From positions 1-54,547 of the forward strand of contig NZ_JADEWN010000038.1 in NCBI RefSeq assembly GCF_015207655.1: a stretch of DNA of 54,547 bases, read 5' to 3'. The notes beneath the pieces are model-generated. The model ran no database searches, had not been told where the DNA came from, and worked only from the letters and a program-made list of their open reading frames with translations. This DNA comes from Gloeocapsopsis crepidinum LEGE 06123 (lineage in GTDB: Bacteria > Cyanobacteriota > Cyanobacteriia > Cyanobacteriales > Chroococcidiopsidaceae). This document shows positions 45,353 to 54,531 of this stretch, one piece after another (within the stretch, counting starts at the first letter, position 1; every line of letters starts with the position of its first letter). A program made the position numbers and the translations under genes.

Positions 45353-45393
45353 TCCTGATCGAATCAAGAATCAGGATGAGTTACTTTAACTCA
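45353..45393 (+). promoter_or_regulatory. Two adjacent hairpins after psaD
   Basis: TCCTGAT/ATCAGGA (45353-45359 with 45370-45376) and TGAGTTA/TAACTCA (45377-45383 with 45387-45393, 3-base loop) are perfect 7-bp stems lying end to end, 17 bases after the psaD stop. There is no U-run. They are candidates for mRNA 3'-end stabilisation or processing of the abundant psaD message. Confidence 0.5.
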
Positions 45394-45557
45394 GCCGTTT
45401 CGGGATGGGAACAAAATTGAGGTTGAACAGCAATCTCAAATGAGAAAACTAAAGTGCAACTAAAGCAGTGCATCAATTGTGTTAAATTTCCTAGTTTTAA
45501 TCATGGAAATTCTCCAATTGCCAACCCCTGAACCCTGACCTCTCAATCATGAGTAGG

Positions 45558-45605
45558 AGCCAGAAGTTAGAGTAGCTAAAAGCACAACTCTGCCTTCTGG
45601 CTTTT
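45558..45605 (+). terminator. Candidate intrinsic terminator upstream of trpE
   Basis: AGCCAGAAG (45558-45566) pairs with CTTCTGGCT (45594-45602). Inside it AGAGT/ACTCT can extend the fold, and TTTT follows. It lies between psaD and trpE, so it could stop readthrough. The long loop makes it weaker than the 18852 terminator. The stretch 45337-45656 otherwise holds no gene. Confidence 0.45.
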
Positions 45606-45656
45606 GTGCTTGAAAAATTTAATGACAGCTCAATTCGTGGCTGATAACTCATCATT

Positions 45657-47174
45657 ATGGTTTTTCCCGATTTTTCCCAGTTTTCAGCCTTGGCTCAGCA
45701 GGGCAACTTTGTGCCAGTGTATCAAGAATGGGTTGCTGATTTAGATACACCTGTTTCTGCTTGGTACAAAGTCTGCTGGAATCAGCCGTATAGCTTTTTA
45801 TTAGAATCGGTAGAAGGTGGAGAGAATATTGGACGTTATAGCTTTGTCGGATGCGATCCTCTATGGATTTTAGAAGCAAGAGGAAATCGTACAACACAGC
45901 GTCATCGAGATGGTTCGGAGATTGTTTTTGAGGGCGATCCCTTTACAGCTTTGGCAGAGTGTTTAGCACCTTATCATCCTGTTAAGTTACCTCAACTTCC
46001 TCCAGGAATCGGTGGATTGTTTGGTTTCTGGGGATATGAGTTAATTCGTTGGATTGAACCGCGAGTTCCAGTACATAAAGCAAGTGAAACAGATTTACCT
46101 GATGGATTGTGGATGCAGGTCGATCATCTTCTGATTTTTGATCAAGTCAAACGCAAAATCTGGGCAGTTGCTTATGCTGATTTACGCGAGGCGCAAGGTA
46201 ATCTTCAGCAAGCTTATCAAAAAGCTGAAAGCCGTGTTGCTCAAATGGTCAATAAACTACAGCTTTCTTTATCGTCCCAAAATACAGTTTTAGAATGGAC
46301 TCCACCAGGTACTAGTAATAGCCCCAAGCTGGATTATACCAGCAATACCTCGCGCAGTGCCTATTGTGCCAATGTCCAAAAAGCAAAAGAATATATTCAT
46401 GCAGGAGATATTTTTCAAGTTGTTCTCTCACAGCGACTCTCTACTCATTACTCAGGCGATCCGTTTTCGCTGTATCGTTCTCTACGCTTAATTAATCCTT
46501 CACCATACATGGCTTACTTTCACTTCCATGATTGGCAGATTATTGGTTCTAGTCCAGAAGTCATGGTAAAAGCAGAACGCGATGAGAGTGGTAGCCTTAT
46601 AGCAACGGTACGACCAATCGCCGGAACGCGCCCTCGTGGTAAGACACCGCAAGAAGATGCTGCGTTGGCTGAAGATTTATTACAAGATCCTAAGGAAGTT
46701 GCAGAACACGTGATGCTTGTTGATTTGGGACGCAACGATCTCGGACGTGTTTGTCAAAGCGGTACGGTGAAAGTTGATGAATTAATGGTGGTTGAGCATT
46801 ATTCTCACGTTATGCATATCGTCAGTAATGTTGTGGGAAAACTTGCTTCTGGACAAAGTGCTTGGAATTTATTCAAGGCTTGCTTTCCTGCTGGAACAGT
46901 CAGCGGCGCACCAAAGATTCGGGCAATGGAAATTATTTATGAGCTTGAAAAATGTCGTCGCGGTCCTTATTCTGGTGCGTATGGTTATTACGATTTTGAA
47001 GGACAACTCAATAGCGCGATCGCAATTCGCACAATGATTGTCCGCAACCAAACTGTGAGTGTTCAAGCAGGGGCTGGTTTAGTTGCTGATTCTAACCCTG
47101 ATCGAGAATATGAAGAAACCCTAAACAAAGCTAGGGGACTTTTAGAAGCAATTCGCTGTTTGCGAATCAAATAG
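45657..47174 (+). CDS. trpE: Anthranilate synthase component I
   Basis: A 505-residue chorismate-using enzyme that makes anthranilate with the TrpG glutaminase in tryptophan synthesis. The N-terminal regulatory region has LLESVEGGE, the tryptophan-feedback site. The catalytic domain has [62 protein letters not shown] and [16 protein letters not shown], and ends near [16 protein letters not shown]. Lone gene, no trpG next to it. Confidence 0.97.
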   Translation: MVFPDFSQFSALAQQGNFVPVYQEWVADLDTPVSAWYKVCWNQPYSFLLESVEGGENIGRYSFVGCDPLWILEARGNRTTQRHRDGSEIVFEGDPFTALAECLAPYHPVKLPQLPPGIGGLFGFWGYELIRWIEPRVPVHKASETDLPDGLWMQVDHLLIFDQVKRKIWAVAYADLREAQGNLQQAYQKAESRVAQMVNKLQLSLSSQNTVLEWTPPGTSNSPKLDYTSNTSRSAYCANVQKAKEYIHAGDIFQVVLSQRLSTHYSGDPFSLYRSLRLINPSPYMAYFHFHDWQIIGSSPEVMVKAERDESGSLIATVRPIAGTRPRGKTPQEDAALAEDLLQDPKEVAEHVMLVDLGRNDLGRVCQSGTVKVDELMVVEHYSHVMHIVSNVVGKLASGQSAWNLFKACFPAGTVSGAPKIRAMEIIYELEKCRRGPYSGAYGYYDFEGQLNSAIAIRTMIVRNQTVSVQAGAGLVADSNPDREYEETLNKARGLLEAIRCLRIK

Positions 47175-47195
47175 GGCAGGCAAGATGCCTACCCT
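47173..47195. terminator. Imperfect GC hairpin between convergent trpE and MHYT genes
   Basis: AGGG-C-AGGCA … TGCCT-A-CCCT folds with one internal mismatch, overlapping the trpE stop codon. It resembles the palindrome at 35130-35148 and, like it, sits between convergent genes. No T-run. Confidence 0.5.
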
Positions 47196-47224
47196 AAAGT
47201 TAATATTTAATTTGGTAGATCCAC

Positions 47225-47992
47225 TTAGAAATCTCGCATACTGTACTCTCTACCAGCTTTATCAGAAGTGATAACCAAGGTTGTACCCAAGATCAAAAAC
47301 GTGAAGCAAGCAACGTAAAATGCCAAGGAACTGTTGTTAATGCTTGCACTTGCAACGACGTAGCGTTCGTAATCTTCTATGAATCTTGCTGCTGCCATGC
47401 CAGTATAGTGTAGAGATAAAATTCCAGCACCCATAATCAAAGCACTTATAATTAGCTGTGGCTTTTTGTTAACATTCTGAGTCTGGCGGCGGAATTTGAT
47501 CGATAGCTTTAATGCTACTAGCGATACCACAACTGCAAGTGCTACTGAAAGTAAAAACAAAGTAGGATCGTAGCGAATTGTTGCACTCATTTGCATTGCT
47601 GCCATACCGAGGTAATGCATCACACCAATACCAACACCCATAAAAACTGCACTAGTTAGCAAAGTTGGTAAACCTACGCGAGGACGACTCACAAGTGATA
47701 GTGACAATCCAGAGGCAAATACTGCTGCTAATAATGAGATGATTGTCATCGGCAGATTATAACCGACTGGAATTTGTTGTGCTGAGCTATGTAATGAGAA
47801 AGCAAGCATGCCAATAAAGTGCATTGACCAAATGCCTGTTCCCATTGCGATCGCACCTCCTACAAGCCATACTTTGCGATCGGCACCTTTGGAAGTTGCC
47901 ACTCGACCTGCAAGATCAAGTGCTGTGTAAGAAGCAAGTACAGCAATAAATGCTGAGACAATAACTAAATAAGGATTGTATATAACTGTCAT
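47225..47992 (-). CDS. MHYT-domain integral membrane sensor
   Basis: A 255-residue protein made almost entirely of seven helices. The three MHYT-type motifs are seen as MHFIGML (about 59-65), MHYLGMAAM (about 125-133) and LHYTGMAA (about 194-201); their Met/His residues are thought to bind copper and sense diatomic gases. No output domain is fused, so a partner is needed, or it works as a stand-alone sensor. Convergent with trpE. Confidence 0.92.
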   Translation of the reverse strand: MTVIYNPYLVIVSAFIAVLASYTALDLAGRVATSKGADRKVWLVGGAIAMGTGIWSMHFIGMLAFSLHSSAQQIPVGYNLPMTIISLLAAVFASGLSLSLVSRPRVGLPTLLTSAVFMGVGIGVMHYLGMAAMQMSATIRYDPTLFLLSVALAVVVSLVALKLSIKFRRQTQNVNKKPQLIISALIMGAGILSLHYTGMAAARFIEDYERYVVASASINNSSLAFYVACFTFLILGTTLVITSDKAGREYSMRDF

Positions 47993-48350
47993 GTTTCTAT
48001 ATTTTGTTTAGCAAATAGTGTAGGATATTCTCTATTTCGTAAGTAGTTCAGAGTTTTTAGATTCGTTGCTAACTACGTTTGGATAATGACTGAATCCGAC
48101 ATGTTTGCTAAATTTAGCATCCAGTTTTATAACTTCTCAATAGAAATTATACTGATGCCTCTATTCTTTATTTTAAGGAAGATAGTTTTAGTTAAGTGAA
48201 TCTACGTACATCAAATTAAGTAAATGAAAATAAACGTAACTATAGGTTAATAGTCAATGGCAGTAAAGCAACAATTAACTATTAACTAGTATAAAATGTA
48301 CAATCAAGAATTACGCTAACCTATTTATTTTGATTCATCGGGATACAACA
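47993..48350. other. A/T-rich divergent intergenic region
   Basis: No gene is visible between the MHYT and PhzF-like genes. A 9-bp inverted repeat GTTAATAGT (48246-48254) / ACTATTAAC (48278-48286) lies about 65 bases upstream of the PhzF-like start. It could be an operator or a member of the genome's GTTAACTATTAAC-type repeats. Confidence 0.45.
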
Positions 48351-49229
48351 ATGAAATTTTATATTGTAGATGTTTTTACACAAGAAAAGTATGCCGGTAA
48401 TCAACTAGCAGTTTTCATTGAAAAAGGTGTACTTTCAACTCAACAAATGCAAAAGATTGCTAAAGAAATAAACTATTCAGAAACAACTTTTATTACGTCA
48501 ACAGATATTCGAGAAGGAGGTTATGATGTACGGATTTTTACACCAGAGCAAGAATTACCTTTTGCTGGACATCCTACTTTAGGTACTGCTTATATACTGC
48601 AAAAAGAAATTATTAAACTAGCAGTTAATCGGATTATTTTAAACTTACAAGTTGGGCAAATACCTGTAACTCTTCATTATTTAAATGAGAGTGTAGAAGA
48701 ATTATGGATGCAGCAAAAGCCACCAAGCTACCATCAAACTTTTGCAGCAGATGCACTGGCTCAAGTTCTTAATTTAGATTCGACAGAGATTGATGCTAGA
48801 TACCCAATTCAAGAAGTTTCGACAGGAATACCATTTATCATTGTTCCTTTAAAAACACACTCAAGTTTAAAGCGTATTAAGATTAACAGAGATAAATACT
48901 TTGAATTAGTAAGTCATACCAAAGCAAAAGCAATTCTTGTCTTTTGCTCAGAAACCAACAAATCTGAAGATGACTTGAGTGTTAGGGTATTTGCTGATGC
49001 TGTTGGTGTTCCAGAAGATCCAGCAACAGGTAGTGCAAATGGTTGTTTAGCAGGATATTTAGTGAAATATGCTTACTTTAGTGCTGACTCAATTGATTTG
49101 CGAGTTGAACAAGGATATGAAATAGGTAGACCTTCGCTGTTGTTACTAAAAGCGCAACGAACTGATACAGAAATAGAAGTTTTTGTTGGTGGTAGTGTCG
49201 TTATGGTTGCTAGCGGTGAGTTTATTTAA
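48351..49229 (+). CDS. PhzF-family isomerase/epimerase
   Basis: A 292-residue protein of the diaminopimelate-epimerase fold. It has YIVDVFTQEKYAGNQLAVF at the start, the catalytic Glu in INYSETTFI (about 46), PFAGHPTLG and DPATGSANGCLAGYL (the second active-site loop). Members isomerise dihydrohydroxyanthranilate in phenazine producers; in cyanobacteria the substrate is not known. I use the ATG at 48351; an upstream TTG would add seven residues. Six bases before the peptidase gene, so the two are co-transcribed. Confidence 0.93.
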   Translation: MKFYIVDVFTQEKYAGNQLAVFIEKGVLSTQQMQKIAKEINYSETTFITSTDIREGGYDVRIFTPEQELPFAGHPTLGTAYILQKEIIKLAVNRIILNLQVGQIPVTLHYLNESVEELWMQQKPPSYHQTFAADALAQVLNLDSTEIDARYPIQEVSTGIPFIIVPLKTHSSLKRIKINRDKYFELVSHTKAKAILVFCSETNKSEDDLSVRVFADAVGVPEDPATGSANGCLAGYLVKYAYFSADSIDLRVEQGYEIGRPSLLLLKAQRTDTEIEVFVGGSVVMVASGEFI

Positions 49230-49235
49230 GCGCCA

Positions 49236-50102
49236 ATGAATTCAGTGTTACTTGATTTAAAAGAACATTTACATTCTCATTTGCAAGAAATAGTACGCGA
49301 TCGCGATCCTTATCTAGCAACAGCAGGGCATTTTTTTGTTCAAAAATACATCTATCAACAGTTAGAAAAATACGGAATTGTAGAAAGTTTTGATTTTACT
49401 GTTAGAGGGAAAACGCATCACAACTTTATTTTGGATTTGCCTGGTAAACAAAGGGGCGATCGCGCTCCTATTCTCATCGGCGCGCACTACGATACTGTCC
49501 CAGGAACACCAGGTGCAGACGATAATGCGACAGGTGTTGCAGTTTTATTGGAATTAGCCAAAATCTTTGCTAGCGAACCTGCAAGATATCCCCTTCGTTT
49601 GGTTGCCTTTGATTTAGAAGAGTACGGTTTAGTTGGTGGTTCAGGTGCTTCAGAGTACGCAGCTCATTTACGTCAACATCACCAACCACTACGTTTGATG
49701 ATTTCATTAGAGATGTTAGGTTACTGCGATCGTACTCCAGGTTCACAACAATATCCTCTGCCAGTATTAGAACGTTTATATCCCAATTGTGGCGATTTTA
49801 TTGGCTTAATTGGCAACTTGCCTACAATTCCTGATTTAATTCGCCTGAGTAACAGTATAAATAAAGCAGGAGTTTCGAGTAGGTGGCTACCTATATTCAA
49901 TAAAGGTTTAATTGTTCCCCAAACTCGGTTAAGCGATCACGCTCACTTTTGGGATCAAGGCTATCCAGCAATAATGATCACGGATACAGCGCTGCTACGA
50001 AATCCTCACTATCACAAAGCTAGCGATACAATCGAAACGCTTAACTTGGATTTTCTTACAGGTATTTGTTATGGACTAGTGCAAGGATTACGATATTTAT
50101 GA
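49236..50102 (+). CDS. M28-family zinc aminopeptidase
   Basis: A 288-residue metallopeptidase. The two-zinc ligand set is complete: H in IGAHYDTV (about 82), D in GADDNATG (about 94), E in DLEEYG (general base, about 128), E in SLEMLGY (about 156) and H in NPHYHKASDT (about 261). No signal peptide, so a cytosolic aminopeptidase or a glutaminyl-cyclase-like enzyme. Six bases after phzF, an operon pair of unknown purpose. Confidence 0.92.
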   Translation: MNSVLLDLKEHLHSHLQEIVRDRDPYLATAGHFFVQKYIYQQLEKYGIVESFDFTVRGKTHHNFILDLPGKQRGDRAPILIGAHYDTVPGTPGADDNATGVAVLLELAKIFASEPARYPLRLVAFDLEEYGLVGGSGASEYAAHLRQHHQPLRLMISLEMLGYCDRTPGSQQYPLPVLERLYPNCGDFIGLIGNLPTIPDLIRLSNSINKAGVSSRWLPIFNKGLIVPQTRLSDHAHFWDQGYPAIMITDTALLRNPHYHKASDTIETLNLDFLTGICYGLVQGLRYL

Positions 50103-50300
50103 TGCTGATACAATAATCAAATTCATTGACCAGTATGTCTAAGGTTCATCAAAGAACGAGGGTAGACTATCTATTAATTATTTTAAAAAATTATCCAGCC
50201 TACCACTCGATCGTAGTTTAATACTAAGAATTAGATATGGCTCTATAATGCTATTTTTATAGCAGCCTCCTAACTCAGATAATATACATCATAATGCAAA

Positions 50301-50816
50301 CTACAGCGCCTGATTGCAAGCTTGCTGAGCTTGAATTATCTCTCTGGTAGCTCCACCACTAGGGCTTGCAGTGGGAATAGGCTCACAAGCCGAAGTTTCA
50401 GAGGTACCTGCTGGGTTGGTAATAGCTGAATCGTCTGGTGTTGGGTTTGTAGAGCTATCCGGTGTGGGAGCCGTTGTATCATCAGAATCTGGGGTTGTTA
50501 TACCTTCAGGAGTTGTTACGCCACCTGGAGTAGGAGTCGTGCTATCTGATTCTGGGGTAGTTCCTGTATCAGGAGTCGTAGAGCCATCCGGTGTGGGAAC
50601 CGTTGTATCATCAGAACCTGGAGTTGTTACACCTTCAGGAGTCGGGCTTGCACCAGTACCAGGAGGAGTCGTAGAAGCATCTGGTGCAGGAATTGTGGTA
50701 GGTGTCTCTTCCAATTGAGCCTGCAACATTAGTTCTTTTGGTCTGGCTTGTGCAGATACACTGCTTGTTATTAAAAAAGCAAGAACAGAACTACCTGTCA
50801 AAAGTTGCTTGAGCAT
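50301..50816 (-). CDS. Secreted Thr/Pro/Asp-rich low-complexity protein
   Basis: A 171-residue protein with a signal peptide (MLKQLLTGSSVLAFLITSSVSAQA, cleavage after AQA likely). The mature part is imperfect repeats of TTPGSDDTTVPTPDGSTTP-type units with no fold expected. The C-terminus has one Cys (SACEPIP) and another (QACNQAL). AAGGA upstream supports the ATG at 50816. It could be a periplasmic or cell-surface spacer. The DNA repeats (GGAGTCGT-type) favour slippage. Confidence 0.75.
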   Translation of the reverse strand: MLKQLLTGSSVLAFLITSSVSAQARPKELMLQAQLEETPTTIPAPDASTTPPGTGASPTPEGVTTPGSDDTTVPTPDGSTTPDTGTTPESDSTTPTPGGVTTPEGITTPDSDDTTAPTPDSSTNPTPDDSAITNPAGTSETSACEPIPTASPSGGATREIIQAQQACNQAL

Positions 50817-51149
50817 ATTGGTTTTTTTCCTTGTATATTGCCTACTTTGTCTGAGGTTAGAAATTACTGCTTGGCATAGCACCTCTAAGTTGAGTCAATT
50901 CCTAGTACCTTAATGCAATTTCCTCATTCTGCCTACGAAGATTTTTTATCTAGACTTAAGTAGCAAAAGACACTAGCGGTAAGTTAGTTGTTTGATAGAT
51001 TTCCTCATTAATCAAGATATAACCATTATTTTACTTGCATCATTTTGTACTAAATAATACATTTAAGCTAAAAAGCTGTTAGACAAAGATTAGAAAAACA
51101 AATCACTCGTAGGCACTCGGAATAGAGACTTTCTGACGTTAGTTAAGAC
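50817..51149. other. Intergenic region upstream of the tRNA gene
   Basis: About 330 A/T-rich bases with no gene, ribosome site or clear hairpin seen. The leader of the secreted protein (minus) and the start of the tRNA promoter share this block. Confidence 0.45.
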
Positions 51150-51155
51150 TATAAT
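51150..51155 (+). promoter_or_regulatory. -10 box of the tRNA-Arg gene
   Basis: A perfect TATAAT lies 12 bases before the tRNA 5' end, a suitable distance for a start of transcription near 51162. A matching -35 hexamer is not clear. Confidence 0.6.
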
Positions 51156-51167
51156 GGTTAAAAAAAT

Positions 51168-51537
51168 GGGGCTGTAGCTCAGCAGGATAGAGCGAGCGCC
51201 TCCTGAACTATCGGGCACCATAGGGGAAACTTTATGTGTGAATGTGGTCAAAGTCGGTGAACCCTAAAAAGCTAGCCTTTAATGTTAGACACCTAGATTA
51301 ATTTAGGTTATAGACGTTGAAAAACTTCATGGGAATACCGAGCCAAGCCCAATTGTGGATTTGAGGTTACATTTTTTTGATTAACTTCAATCCAAAATTT
51401 AAGATTGGGAAGGTGTAGAGACTAGACGATCGCCACCTAAGAGCGTTCATGCTTATGGTGAAGGTATAGTCCAGAGAGTGAGGAAACTCACACAAATCTG
51501 AAGCGCTAGGTCGCCGGTTCGAATCTGGCCAGTCCCG
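51168..51537 (+). tRNA. tRNA-Arg(CCU) interrupted by a group I intron
   Basis: Exon 1 is 51168-51204 and exon 2 is 51501-51537. The acceptor stem GGGGCTG/CAGTCCC pairs completely with one G-T. The D-arm is GCTC…GAGC, the anticodon stem AGCGC/GCGCT, the loop C-T-CCT-A-A with anticodon CCU, and the T-arm GCCGG-TTCGAAT-CTGGC. The spliced tRNA is 74 bases including discriminator G; CCA is not encoded. The insertion follows anticodon position 36. It reads AGG codons. Confidence 0.95.
51205..51500 (+). ncRNA. Group I self-splicing intron in tRNA-Arg(CCU)
   Basis: A 296-base intron. The exon ends in U, which pairs with a G of the internal guide (CCU with GGG near 51213) to form P1, and the last intron base is G (51500). 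Core segments are GGGAATACCGAGCCAAGCC (P4-P6 region), GACTA and TAGTC (P7 strands, near 51423 and 51470) and a GTGAGgaaaCTCAC hairpin (P9). It carries no homing endonuclease frame. Splicing within the anticodon loop is typical of bacterial tRNA introns. Confidence 0.9.
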
Positions 51538-51559
51538 TTGCCTGCTAATCTAAATAATC

Positions 51560-52216
51560 GTGCTGTTGAGTAAAAGTAGCTATTTGAGGAAGCAACGTTA
51601 TTCGTCCTTGAACAGACGTAAATCTAGAAGCAGGACAGCTAACAATGCAAGGAAAACCTCCGCATTCGCAGCGATGTCATTTCAGTGTCTCATGCTAGTT
51701 CTACCACTGATTTTTTTATTAGGTTATCAAGAAATCAAAGGTCGGTTTGAACAGCCTCAAGCCATACTGGTACTTGGCGGTTCTACCAGACGAGAAAAGT
51801 TTGCAGCGCAATTCGCGCGAAAGCATCCAAATATTCCAGTTTGGATTTCTGGCGGAACCCCAAAAGACTACGCAGAAGGTGTATTTACCGACGCTGGGGT
51901 TGATTTGAATCGTTTACATTTAGATTATCGTGCTGTAGATACGGTGACGAACTTCACCACACTAGTTGATGAGTTTCAAGCTCAAGGAATTAGCAAAATC
52001 TATTTAGTGACTTCTGACTACCATATGCGTCGTGCCAAAATTATCGGTAGTATTGTCTTAGGAAGTCGAGGAGTAGAATTTCAACCTGTATCTGTACCAT
52101 CCGACGAATCTCCCGAACCTGTAGAGAAAGCGATACGGGATGGAGCCAGAGCATTGCTTTGGTTAACAACTGGTCGTACAGGTGCTTCTCTTCCTAGTTT
52201 AGGAAGAAAGGAGTAA
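51560..52216 (+). CDS. YdcF-like (DUF218) protein
   Basis: A 218-residue protein with a basic N-terminus, one membrane helix (about 40-58: FQCLMLVLPLIFLLGY) and a DUF218 domain (AILVLGGSTRREKFAAQFA, ISGGTP, VTNFTTLVDEF, YLVTSDYHMRRAKII). The family includes SanA/YdcF and is linked to envelope maintenance; biochemical role unclear. A GTG at 51560, only 22 bases after the tRNA, is one start; a later ATG just before the helix is possible. Confidence 0.85.
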   Translation: MLLSKSSYLRKQRYSSLNRRKSRSRTANNARKTSAFAAMSFQCLMLVLPLIFLLGYQEIKGRFEQPQAILVLGGSTRREKFAAQFARKHPNIPVWISGGTPKDYAEGVFTDAGVDLNRLHLDYRAVDTVTNFTTLVDEFQAQGISKIYLVTSDYHMRRAKIIGSIVLGSRGVEFQPVSVPSDESPEPVEKAIRDGARALLWLTTGRTGASLPSLGRKE

Positions 52217-52286
52217 AGAGTAGTTGACGGTTAGTAGTTAGTGGTAAGTTTTGAGTTGAACCTTCTTATTGAAAACTTCTCTGTTA

Positions 52287-52580
52287 CTAAGCAGGTAGTT
52301 CTTGAATCAGAACAAAGGGTTGGACAATTAGGCTATTGAATCGCTTTGTGCGATCGCCATTCCAGTCTGATAATTGACTAACTGAAGGTTTGTGAATCAA
52401 TTGCTCCTCAATCCAGCTTTGTACTGAAGTAACATTATCGCTCGCAAGGGCTACGCCAACATCAACTAGATCGAGTTGTTCTGTTACAACAATCACCGCA
52501 TCACGCTGCACATGAGGAATTAACCAATTCCATTCTGCTTCATCTAAACTTTCTACTAATTCTGCTCTTAAATCTTGCAT
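52287..52580 (-). CDS. DUF2288 family protein, 97 aa
   Basis: A small acidic protein beginning MQDLRAELVESLDEAEWNWLIPHVQRDAVIVV, with WIEEQLIHKPS-x-SQL-x-W in the middle, as in DUF2288. No membrane helix or known active site. Function unknown. Lone gene, convergent with the YdcF-like gene. Confidence 0.8.
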   Translation of the reverse strand: MQDLRAELVESLDEAEWNWLIPHVQRDAVIVVTEQLDLVDVGVALASDNVTSVQSWIEEQLIHKPSVSQLSDWNGDRTKRFNSLIVQPFVLIQELPA

Positions 52581-52822
52581 TACTCAAAAAGTTATTTGCC
52601 TCTATGCTTATCTTACTATTTTAACAAAGATGATAATTGATAGTGAGTGGATGTCTTTATACTCACTATAGTGTTTCTATTTGAGTTATGAACAGCTCCT
52701 TGAACTTGCTAACTGTTCATTGCTAATTAATAGGAGAAAACTTATTCATTGGCTTAACCATTAGCTATTAGCCCTTCTGCTAACACATTGTTAAGTTCAC
52801 GAATCATTCATAAGCATTATAT

Positions 52823-53860
52823 TTATACCTCTGCTTTCATTTCATCAATTTCAAACAAAGTTACAATGACTCCTGCTAAAGGAATTGCAATAAAGATACC
52901 TAAAATTCCAGCAACTCTTGCTCCTACTAACAAAGCAAAAAACACGACAACAGGATTAAGATTAAGTGAATCTTGCATTACACGCGGAGCTATTAAATTA
53001 TCTTGAATTTGTTGTAAAATAATACAAGCAGTTAAGACGTTAAAAGCTAACCAAACACTTTGCGATAAAACAATTAGAGTAATGATGCTGACACCTAGAG
53101 TAGCTCCAATACCAGGAATAGCATCAAAACCTCCTATAATAATTGCTAAGACCAATGGAAAAGGGACTCTTAACACTACAAAAACCAAAAAACTAGCAAC
53201 GGTTAAAAATACCATTAAGATGAACTGACCTCTAAAAAAACCTAAAAACTTGCGCTTAATCACACCTGTTAAACGCGATCGCTGCTGGTTTGGTACAAAT
53301 TTTAAGAGCAGTCTCCATAATCTTTCGCCATCAAGTAGCATAAATAAGGCAACAACTGCAATCAAAATCATTATGACTAGATTAGCTAAAAATACTTGTA
53401 AGGTAGCCAAACTAGAAAAAATTAATCCTAAAGCTTGATTGCGGATTTGTTCTTCAATTCCCTCTAAATTTACTTGTAAGTTACGTTCGCGTAAAAAAGC
53501 TTCCGCTTGACCAACTAATGGTGCTAGAGAATTCAAAAAAACTGTTACGCTATCAATTAATTGTTGACCTTGATATAGAACAGCTAAACCTACAGTAATC
53601 GTTAGACTTGCAATCACTACAAGACTGAGTAAAAAAACAATGATAACAGCTAAACTATGAGGTAAAAAGCGTCGCAGCCATTGCACTGGGTAGCTTAATA
53701 AAAAAGCTAAGATTGCTGCTGAAGTAAAGATGATAATAACAGTTTGAAAATAGTCTAAAAGTAAAATTAAAGCCCAACCACAAGCAAACAGTAACAAAAA
53801 GCGAACTAGAGCTGAGTTGTTTAGTCTGTCCCAAAAATGTTTTACAGGTGGTTCACTCAT
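52823..53860 (-). CDS. AI-2E family transporter (PerM-like permease)
   Basis: A 345-residue membrane protein with about seven to eight helices. Conserved stretches are LSYPVQWLRRF near residue 44, LRVPFPLVLAIIIGGFDAIPGIGATLGV and IQDNLIAPRVMQDSLNLNPVVVFFALLVGARVAGILGIFIAIPLAGV at the C-terminal end, typical of the AI-2E/PerM family. Substrates vary (ions, signals) and are unknown here. It follows the acyltransferase gene by 33 bases, probably one unit. Confidence 0.92.
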   Translation of the reverse strand: MSEPPVKHFWDRLNNSALVRFLLLFACGWALILLLDYFQTVIIIFTSAAILAFLLSYPVQWLRRFLPHSLAVIIVFLLSLVVIASLTITVGLAVLYQGQQLIDSVTVFLNSLAPLVGQAEAFLRERNLQVNLEGIEEQIRNQALGLIFSSLATLQVFLANLVIMILIAVVALFMLLDGERLWRLLLKFVPNQQRSRLTGVIKRKFLGFFRGQFILMVFLTVASFLVFVVLRVPFPLVLAIIIGGFDAIPGIGATLGVSIITLIVLSQSVWLAFNVLTACIILQQIQDNLIAPRVMQDSLNLNPVVVFFALLVGARVAGILGIFIAIPLAGVIVTLFEIDEMKAEV

Positions 53861-53893
53861 GAATATAGGTCAGGCAATAGCTAAAAATGATGG

Positions 53894-54526
53894 TTAGCGA
53901 CCTAAGTCGTGTAGAAAGGCGATCGCATTTGCACATTGTTGCGTTACTGCAAGAAGTTCTGCTTTGTCTGTTGAACTTGGTGGCGGTATAGCCTGACCAA
54001 TTCGGACTGTAATTGGTACTGAGCGAGGTATTGCTGAACTTTGAATATTTTGAGTTCCCCATAAACTAACGGGTAGAAGTGGTGCGTTTGTTTTAGCGGC
54101 AATTAAGGCTGCACCAAGTTTTGGTTCTGTAATTCTGCCATCAGGTGTGCGAGTACCTTGTAAAAAAACACCAGCAGCCCATCCATCTTCAAGATACTTC
54201 ACAGCTGCACGGATTGCACTGCGATCGGCAGAACCGCGTTTAACTGGATAAGCACCGTATAATTCAATTGCTTTACTGAAAACAGGAATACGAAATAATT
54301 CCTCTTTTGCCATGTAAGCAACAGGTCTTCTTACACAACATGAAAGAATTGGCGGATCGAAGTCACTTGCATGATTACTGACAACTACTAAAGGTCCCTT
54401 TTGGGGAACATTTTCTGCACCATAAACATGACCGCGAAAATAAATGCGGAGCATGGGGTTAACAACTGACCACTTGAAGGCGTAATAGAGGAGCAGACTA
54501 ACAAAAGGTTCGCGGCTTCGAGCCAT
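53894..54526 (-). CDS. PlsC-like 1-acylglycerol-3-phosphate acyltransferase
   Basis: A 210-residue acyltransferase that would add the second acyl chain to make phosphatidic acid. The catalytic HX4D is VVSNHASDFDPP (about 51-62) with the block KEELFRIPVFSKAIELYGAYPVKR. The third motif reads FLQGTRTPDG, with Gln in place of the usual Glu of FPEGTR. A further conserved segment is APLLPVSLWGT. The start at 54526 lies next to a GTGAGGG repeat at the window edge. Substrate specificity (lipid or other acyl acceptor) is open. Confidence 0.88.
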   Translation of the reverse strand: MARSREPFVSLLLYYAFKWSVVNPMLRIYFRGHVYGAENVPQKGPLVVVSNHASDFDPPILSCCVRRPVAYMAKEELFRIPVFSKAIELYGAYPVKRGSADRSAIRAAVKYLEDGWAAGVFLQGTRTPDGRITEPKLGAALIAAKTNAPLLPVSLWGTQNIQSSAIPRSVPITVRIGQAIPPPSSTDKAELLAVTQQCANAIAFLHDLGR

Positions 54527-54531
54527 AAGCA

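Noticed and set aside
50371-50718. Plus-strand Gly/Val/Ser-rich frame opposite the secreted protein
   Set aside because: It is the complement of the Thr/Pro repeats; only the minus-strand frame has a signal peptide and ribosome site.
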